The notes under the pieces: generated by a model
The model's database searches: none
What the model saw: only the letters and a program-made list of their open reading frames with translations
Told to the model about the DNA's origin: nothing
Program-made: the position numbers and the translations under genes
Shown here: piece after piece, positions 1 to 5,815 of the stretch
Position numbering within the stretch: position 1 is the stretch's first letter
How the letters are laid out: each line of letters starts with the position of its first letter
Assembly: GCA_002296225.1 (NCBI GenBank)
Contig: DBHR01000022.1
Coordinates: 1-9,084 of the forward strand
DNA: 9,084 bases
Source: Acidobacteria bacterium UBA823
Lineage (GTDB): Bacteria > Acidobacteriota > Vicinamibacteria > Vicinamibacterales > UBA823
Direction of reading: 5' to 3'

Positions 1-96
1 CATCGTCGGCCAGGCGAGTCGCCATACGGCGAGACCGAGCGGACCCTCAACGATCCGCCGGTCGAATGTCTTCTCGGGGCTTGCCGTGTCGGTCAT
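1..96 (-). CDS. MATE-family efflux transporter, N-terminal fragment (runs off left edge)
   Basis: The minus strand from position 96 opens with ATG and reads 32 codons without a stop to the window edge. The visible residues include RIVEGPLGLAVWRLAWPTM. A short acidic/polar N-terminus followed by a basic residue and an amphipathic P-L-x-x-A-x-W-R-L-A-W-P segment is what I know from the start of MATE (multidrug and toxin extrusion) transporters, which are inner-membrane cation/drug antiporters with 12 helices. Only the lead-in to helix 1 is visible, so the family call rests on N-terminal similarity recalled from memory. The ATG directly follows the TGA of a small upstream frame (97-240), which suggests translational coupling. 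There is no strong Shine-Dalgarno of its own. Any other multipass membrane protein with this N-terminus remains possible. Confidence 0.55.
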   Translation of the reverse strand, partial: MTDTASPEKTFDRRIVEGPLGLAVWRLAWPTM

Positions 97-240
97 TCAG
101 TAGGCCGCAGCATCCTGTCCACCACGGAGGCACCGCAGTAGTCGTGAGAGTCTTACCAAAAGTATGAACGCGACTCCAATCGGGGCCGCTATCATGTCAT
201 AGACGAGCTTGTGGGAGCAGGACGACCAAGATGAAACCAC
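97..240 (-). CDS. possible 47-residue single-pass membrane protein
   Basis: A short minus-strand frame ends in TGA (97-99) immediately before the ATG of the MATE-like gene. A GTG at 238-240 has a good Shine-Dalgarno (GGGGAG with six bases between it and the GTG), giving a 47-residue product. An upstream GTG at 280-282 would give 61 residues and an internal ATG at 193-195 only 32. The C-terminal half holds a hydrophobic run (IAAPIGVAFILLV) followed by a basic stretch (RLSRLLRCLRGG), as in a small one-pass membrane protein with a positive cytoplasmic side. I recognise no family. The ribosome site, the hydrophobic segment and the direct abutment to the next start favour a real gene, but a frame this short could be chance. 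Confidence 0.33.
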   Translation of the reverse strand: MVSSWSSCSHKLVYDMIAAPIGVAFILLVRLSRLLRCLRGGQDAAAY

Positions 241-405
241 CAGCGACTCCCCAACCGCTGACGGATTATGGCCCTTAGGCACATCATTGAATGCGACATA
301 TCCGCAGGAAGACAGGCGGAGATCCGGATAATCCTCCCGCTCTGTTAGAATTTACTGCCTACGGTGCTGATGTCCGGGGCAGGTCACTAAGAAGAGAGGG
401 CGGAA

Positions 406-990
406 ATGACGAAACGACGGACCGTGATGATTGGAGTCCCGGGTATTTGCGCGGCGAGCCTGGCTATGTCGTTGCTCGTGATCTCAACAGCGGACGCGCA
501 AAACACACGCGACGACCTGCACGATGGCCCGCTCATCGAAGGGTTTGGTCGACACGTCGACCTGCCGAACGCCGATTTCACAACGCGCGCCGACCACGTC
601 TACAGGGTCGCCTTCGAAGTCCTTCAACCGCTGAACGCTCCCGAGCGACCGCACATGCGCCTAGAAGCCGCGGCCCGGTTTATGAATATGCATGCACATG
701 CCGGCGTGCCCAAGGATAATTTGCAAGTGAAACTCATCCTTCACGGCGGTGGTACACGCGCAGCAATGACGAACGCGGCGTATCGAGAGCGGTATGACAT
801 CGACAATCCGAGCTTGCCGTTGCTCCAAGCGCTGTCTGAGGCCGGCGTCGAAATCTTCCTCTGCGAACAGTCGCGCGTGCTCAACGGACTCGATGCCAGC
901 GAAATTGCGACGCCGGTCAAGAGCGCCTTGTCAGCAATGACTGCCGTCGTGACGCTGCAGGCGGACGGCTACCAATTCCTGACCTACTAA
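406..990 (+). CDS. secreted DsrE/DsrF-like family protein
   Basis: This 194-residue protein has a signal peptide: a basic start (MTKRR), a hydrophobic core to about residue 28, and a likely cleavage after ADA at residue 31. The mature part matches the DsrE/DsrF-like fold as found in exported COG1416-type proteins: a lead strand region (VDLPNADF, about 51-58), the segment VKLILHGGGTRAAM (108-121), then VEIFLCEQSR with a single cysteine at residue 153, and a typical end (SAMTAVVTLQADGYQFL). In cytoplasmic DsrE/TusD relatives the cysteine in this position carries or binds sulfane sulfur; exported versions are largely uncharacterised. The ATG at 406 follows a GAGGGCGG ribosome site. The next gene starts 22 bp after the stop, so the two are probably one operon. 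With a TsdA-like cytochrome further down, a role in periplasmic sulfur chemistry is a reasonable inference but unproven. Confidence 0.8.
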   Translation: MTKRRTVMIGVPGICAASLAMSLLVISTADAQNTRDDLHDGPLIEGFGRHVDLPNADFTTRADHVYRVAFEVLQPLNAPERPHMRLEAAARFMNMHAHAGVPKDNLQVKLILHGGGTRAAMTNAAYRERYDIDNPSLPLLQALSEAGVEIFLCEQSRVLNGLDASEIATPVKSALSAMTAVVTLQADGYQFLTY

Positions 991-1012
991 ACGAGAGCAT
1001 GGAGGTGGCCCG

Positions 1013-2074
1013 ATGAACCACGTTTCACTGACAGGCTTAATGATTGTGACCGTTGCCGGCCTGGCGTCCGCCCAAACGACTGACGAAAAGATTGCCCAAG
1101 CCGTCAAAGCCCTCCCGGAATCGATGCAGGATGGTGCCTCGGTGGTCGAGTATAACGCAACGGGTCATCGCACGATTCTTCGAGAAGGAACGAATTCGCT
1201 CGTCTGCGAGCCGGACGACCCCAACGTCGAAGGCTTTCGCGTCAGTTGCTATCACCAGAACCGGATCGCCCGATTGAACTTCGAACGACAGCTCGCGGCA
1301 ACCGGGAAATCAGCTGCGGATGTCTTTCAAGCTCGAAGTGCCAAGGTAGATGCCGGCGACCTACCCCTTCCTGTGGCCGGGCAAATGGGCTACTTCCTCG
1401 CCGGCGCGGATGAAGCGAGCACCGTGCCGACACGCTCGGCCCGATTACCCTACGCCACGGCCGCGTCAACGGGTTTGCCGACGGACACTGATGACTCGGA
1501 AGGCGTCTGGCTAATGCAGGCAGGCACGAACCGTGCCCACATCATGATCGTCGGCACGCCATCGGGCAGGCCACCAGCGAACCCGCCGGACGCAACCGAT
1601 AAGGTAGCCACGGCCGTGCTCGCTGCACCAGCAGCTCTGCGGGACGGCGCGACCGTCGTCGAGTACGACGCGAACGGAGATCGCCACATCCTACGCGACG
1701 GAACAAACACGCTTGTGTGCGAGCCGGACGACCCTAACACGGAAGGCTTTGCAGCGTGGTGCTACCATGAGAGCCATGTGCCACGCGTGAACTTCGAGAA
1801 GAAGGTGGCGACCACTGGCGCCGACCGAGCCGAGGTATTTCGTCAGCGGGTCGCCGCCGTCGAAGCAGGAAAGATTCCCCTGCCGGTAGCCGGCCAGATG
1901 CAATACGTTCTGTCGGGTGACGATGCCGTGAGCGCGACCCGCCGCGGTCTAGCGGTCCGCCTGCCCTACGCAACCTCGGACTTGAGCGGTCTGCCTGAGG
2001 AACGGAGTAACGACGGCATTTGGCTGATGCAGGCGGGCGCGAATCGCGCCCACATCATGATCTTCCGGCCGTAG
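1013..2074 (+). CDS. secreted protein of two tandem cysteine-pair modules, unknown function
   Basis: The product is 353 residues with a signal peptide (MNHVSLTGLMIVTVAGLASA, cleavage near residue 20). The rest is two copies of a module of about 158 residues (about 23-180 and 194-351, constant offset 171) joined by a Pro-rich linker (GRPPANPPD). Each copy shows VVEY, then ILR-E/D-GTN, LVCEPDDPN, a second Cys 14 residues after the first (C65/C79 and C236/C250), LPLPVAGQM or IPLPVAGQM, LPYAT, SGLP or TGLP, and a closing WLMQAG-x-NRAHIMI. The paired cysteines could form one disulfide per module in the periplasm. From memory, uncharacterised secreted proteins of Acidobacteriota and Proteobacteria share the order LR-x-GTN...C-x-PD-x-P...C...GLPTD...AHIM, usually as one module, so this looks like a fused duplication. 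The start has GGAGGTGG seven bases upstream. No catalytic motif is evident. Confidence 0.85.
   Translation: MNHVSLTGLMIVTVAGLASAQTTDEKIAQAVKALPESMQDGASVVEYNATGHRTILREGTNSLVCEPDDPNVEGFRVSCYHQNRIARLNFERQLAATGKSAADVFQARSAKVDAGDLPLPVAGQMGYFLAGADEASTVPTRSARLPYATAASTGLPTDTDDSEGVWLMQAGTNRAHIMIVGTPSGRPPANPPDATDKVATAVLAAPAALRDGATVVEYDANGDRHILRDGTNTLVCEPDDPNTEGFAAWCYHESHVPRVNFEKKVATTGADRAEVFRQRVAAVEAGKIPLPVAGQMQYVLSGDDAVSATRRGLAVRLPYATSDLSGLPEERSNDGIWLMQAGANRAHIMIFRP
1079..2065 (+). repeat. internal gene duplication: two ~474-bp coding modules
   Basis: Positions 1079-1552 and 1592-2065 encode homologous modules inside one gene. The protein copies align without a change of phase (offset 171 residues throughout the conserved blocks). 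The DNA is clearly diverged between them, so the duplication is old rather than a fresh tandem repeat. Confidence 0.85.
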
Positions 2075-2142
2075 CGGATGCCCTGTGCCACGCGTAGCAA
2101 AAGGGAACCCTGAGGGACCTCAATTTTGCTTTTGGTAATTAT

Positions 2143-2163
2143 GTGACAGCAGCGCAATGTCAC
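2143..2163. promoter_or_regulatory. perfect 6-bp dyad (GTGACA-N9-TGTCAC), candidate operator
   Basis: GTGACA (2143-2148) and TGTCAC (2158-2163) are perfect inverted repeats separated by nine bases. They sit at the edge of the AT-rich stretch 2122-2143 in an otherwise GC-rich region, 36 bp before the preferred start of the cytochrome gene. The right arm overlaps an alternative upstream ATG (2157-2159). Position and symmetry suit a dimeric repressor or activator site, but the spacing does not match the classical CRP/FNR arrangement, and a 6-bp dyad can arise by chance. Confidence 0.35.
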
Positions 2164-2198
2164 TGCAAGGCTCGCGTTCTAGTAGAGATTCCGCAGGT

Positions 2199-3293
2199 AT
2201 GAAAGCGCTCGTCAAGCTCGCGCTGGCCGTGGCCGTCCTCGCTCCAATCGTCGCCGCACCGGGATGCTCGGCGCCGTCTGAGGAGACGGCTCCCCTTGTC
2301 GTCGCGTTGCCGCGAGTGCCACAGCCAGGCGAATTCGGTGTGGCGTCCCACACCTACGAACTCGTTGGCCCGCTTGTGCCGAAGACTACGACGATGGTCA
2401 CGGCATGGGATCTCCCGCAGAACCCCTTGACCGACATCACGCTCGACACACGAGAGGACGGTGAGCGGATCAAGTACGGCTTCCGACTGTTCACCAACAC
2501 CCCGGCTGAGACGCCACGCTACACACCGAGCGGCATGACCTGCGCCAACTGCCATCTGAACGCAGGCCAGCGTGAGCTGGCGCTGCCGATGGTCGGCTCG
2601 GCCGGCATGTTCCCCGAATACAACAACCGCGCCGGGCGGAGGTTTAGCCTCGAAGACCGGATCGTCGGATGTTTCTATCGAAGTGAGAACGCCGTACACG
2701 GACCGGACAACGGCGGCTTGCAAGCCGCTCGCGCTGCGGCCGTTCCGCAGCCAGCAAGTGCACGTAACAACGAACCCCCACTCCCCGACGTCAATTCTGA
2801 GGAAGTCGTCGCCCTCACCGCATATCTCCGGTATCTCTCGGAGGGCTACACACCCGGGGAGGACCCCCCATGGCGGAAAAAGAATCGGATCTCGCGGGAG
2901 GACCTGTTGCCCATCGACGCGTTGGACCCGACGCGTGGTGAAGCGATCTACACGGAACTGTGTGTCAACTGTCACGGCCCCGACGGCCAAGGGGTGCAAG
3001 TCGGCGACAAGAAGGCGGGACCGCTGTGGGGATCACGCTCGTGGAACGACGGCGCCGGTATGTCGCGATACTACACACTCGCCGGTTTCATTCGTTACGC
3101 GATGCCCTATCTTGACCCTGGCGTTCTAAGTGACGAAGACGCGCAGCACGTCTCAGCGTTCATCATCTCGAAGCCGCGCCCATCCTACCAATACAAGAAC
3201 GAGGACTATCAGACCGAACCGCTGCCAATTGACGCGGCATTCTACCGCCTCGATGTCGCCGAGGTAGCCGGCACGGGCTCACAGCCGCACTAG
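2199..3293 (+). CDS. diheme cytochrome c lipoprotein, thiosulfate dehydrogenase (TsdA)-like
   Basis: With the ATG at 2199 the product has 364 residues and begins with a lipoprotein-type signal ending VAAPGC (Cys23 as lipid anchor). It has two c-heme sites, CANCH (115-119) and CVNCH (255-259). Between them SLEDRIVGCFYRS (150-162) contains Cys158, at the place where TsdA enzymes carry the unusual cysteine ligand to the active-site heme 1. The second domain has GPLWGSRSWNDGAGMSRYYT and RYAMPY (Met302, likely heme 2 ligand), both TsdA-like. TsdA interconverts thiosulfate and tetrathionate in the periplasm, passing electrons to other cytochromes. The start at 2199 is preferred because it gives a clean lipoprotein signal; the ATG at 2157 would add 14 polar residues and overlaps a dyad. 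Ribosome sites are weak at both. The nearby DsrE-like gene supports sulfur metabolism. Direction of reaction and true substrate cannot be read from sequence. Confidence 0.85.
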   Translation: MKALVKLALAVAVLAPIVAAPGCSAPSEETAPLVVALPRVPQPGEFGVASHTYELVGPLVPKTTTMVTAWDLPQNPLTDITLDTREDGERIKYGFRLFTNTPAETPRYTPSGMTCANCHLNAGQRELALPMVGSAGMFPEYNNRAGRRFSLEDRIVGCFYRSENAVHGPDNGGLQAARAAAVPQPASARNNEPPLPDVNSEEVVALTAYLRYLSEGYTPGEDPPWRKKNRISREDLLPIDALDPTRGEAIYTELCVNCHGPDGQGVQVGDKKAGPLWGSRSWNDGAGMSRYYTLAGFIRYAMPYLDPGVLSDEDAQHVSAFIISKPRPSYQYKNEDYQTEPLPIDAAFYRLDVAEVAGTGSQPH

Positions 3294-3313
3294 CCAACAC
3301 GCTATTCGTGGCG

Positions 3314-3437
3314 GGCGCTCTTATCGAATGTGACCGTTGCAAAGACGAGCACGAGCTTCGACACCGCGGTCTCCAGAAACAGTTCAGCGGGCGGCTCGTA
3401 CGTTCCTAAGACTAGGCTCGACGATATCCGACTCCGA
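3314..3437 (-). repeat. post-stop duplicated segment, copy 1
   Basis: This block directly after the stop of the first TPR paralog is colinear with 4528-4654 after the stop of the second. Shared features in order (minus strand) are TAGTCGGAG at the stop, GTACGAG, a 57-bp stretch matching 42 of 57 bases by my count, and GAGCGCC at the far end. The block lengths differ by only three bases. This copy lacks the terminator seen in copy 2. It fills most of the 144-bp gap between the convergent cytochrome and TPR genes. Confidence 0.75.
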
Positions 3438-4457
3438 CTACCGCTCCCGTTGGAGCGTCGTAAGCAGGTCTCTGGCCTGTCTCACTTGCGGAGTATCGTT
3501 CGCTGAGAGCGCAAGGAACTTGGTTAAATCGGCGATAGCGTCGTCCCAGTTCTCCAGCTCGCCGTCGGCGAGTTCTCGTTCTCTCTCAGCATTAAAGTGG
3601 CTTATGCCCCGGTAGTAGTACGGTAGCGGTGAATTTGGCGACTGAGCGATCGCGAGTCCCAAGACCTGAATCGCGTGGTTTCGCTGACCCCGCTCCAACA
3701 GCGTGTTGGCGCTTAAGTCAACGAGTGTTCTCACGGCATTAGTGGACAGTGGAACGCCGATCTCCTCGCTATAGGCGTGCATCCGGAGGTATTGGGTAGC
3801 TTTGCCGGCGCTCATCATCGCCTCCAACCGAACCTCCGTCGGCGTGTCCGGGGTCGGCGGCAGCATCCCGCCAGCCCAAGCAGCAAGCAAGGCATCAAAG
3901 GCGTCCAACGCCTCGTCGTACATTTCGTCATACTGGTAGGTCATCGCGAGCGCCAGTTGTATCTGGTAATTGCCCGGAAGCGCCCACAACACTTTCTGAT
4001 AGTTCTCCCGTGCGGCGCGGTAATTACCAGACTCATAGTTTGCACCCGCTTGGCCGATCAGGTCCGCAAAAGTCGTCAGAACAACGTCGATGGCATCGTT
4101 GTCGCGTTCCTGAACCTCAATGACGAACTTTTCCACCCCATAGCCTGGCGGTATCGCCGCCGCGTTGATTGTAAGCTCCCACCTCCCAGGCCTTAAATCT
4201 CTGAGAGCAAACTCGCCGTTGGCCTCGGCGTTGACTCGCGTGCCTGTGTTGGTCTCCATGTAGCGCACCGTGACAAGGGCGCGCAGCCCCTCGCCCGCAG
4301 CATTGGTCGCCGTGCCTTTCAAATCAACACTCCCCCGAAAGTTCCTATCAGCACTGGGTAGGGGGGCGCGTTGTTGCTGCGCCGAGATCGGCGCAGCAAG
4401 TACTGCGAGACTGAGAGCAACGGCAGCGGTTAAGGGAGACAGGTGGCGACCGTTCAT
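3438..4457 (-). CDS. secreted carboxypeptidase-regulatory-like/TPR protein, paralog 1
   Basis: The ATG at 4455-4457 with an upstream CGGAG gives 339 residues and a clean signal peptide (MNGRHLSPLTAAVALSLAVLA, cleavage near ISA-Q at 26-27). A longer frame back to 4487 would put ten extra residues before it. Residues about 41-127 look like a CarboxypepD_reg/CnaB-type beta-sandwich (GSVDLKGTATNAAGEGL, then GEFALRDLRPGRWELTI). From about 130 on are alpha-helical TPR-like repeats: YESGNYRAARENYQKVLWALP (141-161), YDEALDAFDALLAAW (180-194), RGQRNHAIQVLGLAIAQSP (256-274), PYYYRGISHFNAE (279-291), and DAIADLTKFLAL (306-317). TPR domains bind proteins, so a periplasmic scaffold or assembly role is possible, but no partner is indicated. 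It is the downstream copy of a tandem pair (197 bp from the stop of paralog 2), and I see no convincing promoter of its own. Confidence 0.85.
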   Translation of the reverse strand: MNGRHLSPLTAAVALSLAVLAAPISAQQQRAPLPSADRNFRGSVDLKGTATNAAGEGLRALVTVRYMETNTGTRVNAEANGEFALRDLRPGRWELTINAAAIPPGYGVEKFVIEVQERDNDAIDVVLTTFADLIGQAGANYESGNYRAARENYQKVLWALPGNYQIQLALAMTYQYDEMYDEALDAFDALLAAWAGGMLPPTPDTPTEVRLEAMMSAGKATQYLRMHAYSEEIGVPLSTNAVRTLVDLSANTLLERGQRNHAIQVLGLAIAQSPNSPLPYYYRGISHFNAERERELADGELENWDDAIADLTKFLALSANDTPQVRQARDLLTTLQRER

Positions 4458-4527
4458 AGCATTTCTCCGACGCGAACAACCCGGCACAGACGCACGGCCG
4501 CGCTAGCCCGGCATGCCATCCGTGCCT

Positions 4528-4654
4528 GGCGCTCTTACTTGAGCGTGACTGAAAAAAAGGCGAGTACGACCTTCGACAACACGGTCTCTAGAAAAAAACC
4601 GAGGGCGCCATCTCGTACGACCCCCGGCCTAGACTCCTTAAGTTCTGGCTCCGA
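4528..4654 (-). repeat. post-stop duplicated segment, copy 2
   Basis: This is the counterpart of 3314-3437, lying directly after the stop of TPR paralog 2. It shows that the duplicated unit was about 1.1 kb and included the 3' flank, not just the coding sequence. It contains a rho-independent terminator (4592-4627) that copy 1 does not have, and a second seven-T run at 4552-4558 (minus strand). Confidence 0.75.
4592..4627 (-). terminator. rho-independent terminator after TPR paralog 2
   Basis: On the minus strand CCGGGGG (plus 4621-4627) pairs with CCCTCGG (plus 4599-4605), giving a 7-bp stem with one G-U pair and a 15-base loop. Seven consecutive T (plus 4592-4598) follow directly. It begins 28 bases after the stop codon, the expected position. 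If efficient it would separate paralog 2 from paralog 1 transcriptionally. Confidence 0.7.
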
Positions 4655-5650
4655 CTACGACACTCCTTGGAGCTTTGTGAGAAGGTCCTGGGCCAGCCTC
4701 CGTTGCGGAGTGTCCCTCGTCTCGAGCGCGACGAACTTCGTGAAATCGGCCTTGGCACCGCTCCAGTCCTCATCCTCACGTTCTTTTTCAACCTCAGCAT
4801 CCCAGCGTGCTTGGCCCCGGTAGTAGTACGGTAGCGGTGAATTCGGCGACCCAGCGATCGCAACTCCTAAGAGCCGGACCGCGCGGTTTCGCTGACCTCG
4901 GTCTAACAGCGTGTTGACAGCCAGATCAACGATCGCTCGCACGGCCTCGGCGGACAGCCGATTCCCAAGCGCCTCGCTGTAGCCGTGCATCCGGGAGTAT
5001 TCGCGGGCTTTACCAGCACTTATCATCGCCTCCACCCGAATCTTCGTCGGCGTGTCCGGGCTCGGCGGCGGCGTCCCACCGTCCCAAATGGCAAGCAAGG
5101 AATCAAATGCATCCAACGCCTCGGCATTTTTTCCCTCAGCCGAGTAGGTCATCGCGACCGCCTGTTGCAATTGCACATAGCTCGGATGGTTGGGCGGCAG
5201 CCCTAACAACACTTTCTGGTAGCTCTCCCGTGCGGCGCTGTACCTACGAGCCGCGCTGTCCGTGCTCGCTTGGCCGAGCAAGTCCGCAAAACTGGTCACG
5301 ACAACTTCGATCTTCTCGTTACACGGAGCAGGTGCTCGATCGCAGCTGCGCTCATACACCTCAAGGACCTTCTTCTCCACCCCATAGTTTGGCGCGTTAA
5401 TTGTGAGCTCCCATGTCCCGGCCCGTATACCTCTAACATTGAACTCGCCGCCGTTGCTACCTCTGACGGCCTTGCCCGTCTTGGTTTCCACGTAGGTCGC
5501 CGTGACGACCGCGAGCAAGCCCTCACCCGCAGCATTGGTTACCGTGCCCGCCAAGGTGACTCTCCCCTGCCAAGGCTGACCGTTCACCGCCGCTGGCATC
5601 GCTAGGGCGAAGAGCATGACGACCACCCACCGTAGTACGTAATCCTTCAC
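4655..5650 (-). CDS. secreted carboxypeptidase-regulatory-like/TPR protein, paralog 2
   Basis: I place the start at GTG 5648-5650, which has a GGGGG ribosome site five bases upstream and gives a 331-residue protein with a compact signal peptide (VKDYVLRWVVVMLFALAMPAA, cleavage near NGQ at 23-25). An in-frame ATG at 5693-5695 would add 15 residues encoded by unusually AT-rich codons and has only a weak ribosome site; it remains an alternative because the predicted transcript would start just before it. Layout matches paralog 1: beta-sandwich (about 30-118, GRVTLAGTVTNAAGEGL, GEFNVRGIRAGTWELTI) then TPR-like helices (SAARESYQKVLLGLP, AEALDAFDSLLAIW, RGQRNRAVRLLGVAIAGSP, PYYYRGQARWDAE). Well over half of aligned residues look identical. 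Unlike paralog 1 it has an insert with two cysteines, SCDRAPAPC (102-110), which might form a local disulfide. Function unknown; likely periplasmic. Confidence 0.85.
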   Translation of the reverse strand: MKDYVLRWVVVMLFALAMPAAVNGQPWQGRVTLAGTVTNAAGEGLLAVVTATYVETKTGKAVRGSNGGEFNVRGIRAGTWELTINAPNYGVEKKVLEVYERSCDRAPAPCNEKIEVVVTSFADLLGQASTDSAARRYSAARESYQKVLLGLPPNHPSYVQLQQAVAMTYSAEGKNAEALDAFDSLLAIWDGGTPPPSPDTPTKIRVEAMISAGKAREYSRMHGYSEALGNRLSAEAVRAIVDLAVNTLLDRGQRNRAVRLLGVAIAGSPNSPLPYYYRGQARWDAEVEKEREDEDWSGAKADFTKFVALETRDTPQRRLAQDLLTKLQGVS

Positions 5651-5655
5651 GTTAA

Positions 5656-5660
5656 CCCCC
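5656..5660 (-). promoter_or_regulatory. ribosome binding site that decides the GTG start of paralog 2
   Basis: Minus-strand GGGGG lies five bases before GTG 5650. It can pair with the CCUCC of 16S rRNA using one G-U pair. The competing ATG at 5695 has nothing comparable upstream. Confidence 0.45.
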
Positions 5661-5722
5661 AAAATATTTGAAAAAAGATTCGCCCGTCTCTTCATTTGCT
5701 ACCAAAAAGTGAGCCGCTACCG

Positions 5723-5752
5723 ATTATAGATGACGGAAAGAGCAAGATTCAA
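5723..5752 (-). promoter_or_regulatory. sigma70-type promoter for TPR paralog 2
   Basis: The minus strand has TTGAAT (plus 5747-5752) as -35 and a perfect TATAAT (plus 5723-5728) as -10, spaced 18 bases. Transcription should begin near 5716, leaving about 20 bases of leader to ATG 5695 or about 65 to GTG 5650. The element lies in an AT-rich island between genes. It is the best promoter match in the window. Confidence 0.65.
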
Positions 5753-5815
5753 CCCTCCTAGAGATCAAAAGGAGCACGAGTCGTCGTCAGCGGGTCCCCA
5801 GCACGCACCGGCCGC

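Noticed and set aside
291..719. Plus-strand frame (142 codons) overlapping the DsrE-like gene
   Set aside because: It is Arg-rich with no domain, and most of it overlaps a gene with a clear signal peptide and family motifs in another frame.
2111..2135. TGAGG-GA-CCTCA followed by short T-runs after the twin-module gene, as a terminator
   Set aside because: The stem is only four to five bp with a loop of two to four bases, and the T-runs are interrupted. Too weak to call.
2160..2999. Long minus-strand open frame (279 codons) opposite the diheme cytochrome
   Set aside because: The plus strand has two CxxCH motifs, a lipoprotein signal and TsdA-like sequence. The antisense product is Arg/Val-rich with no recognisable domain, as expected of a shadow frame in GC-rich coding DNA.
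3337..4823. Several plus-strand frames opposite the TPR paralogs (around 3337-3615, 3777-4196, 4443-4823)
   Set aside because: They are low-complexity Arg/Ser/Pro-rich translations opposite well-supported minus-strand genes, without ribosome sites or domains.
5755..5815. Possible terminator after the Ig-like gene
   Set aside because: Only short partial pairings (GCGG/CCGC) and a four-T run are present; no convincing stem next to a U-tract.
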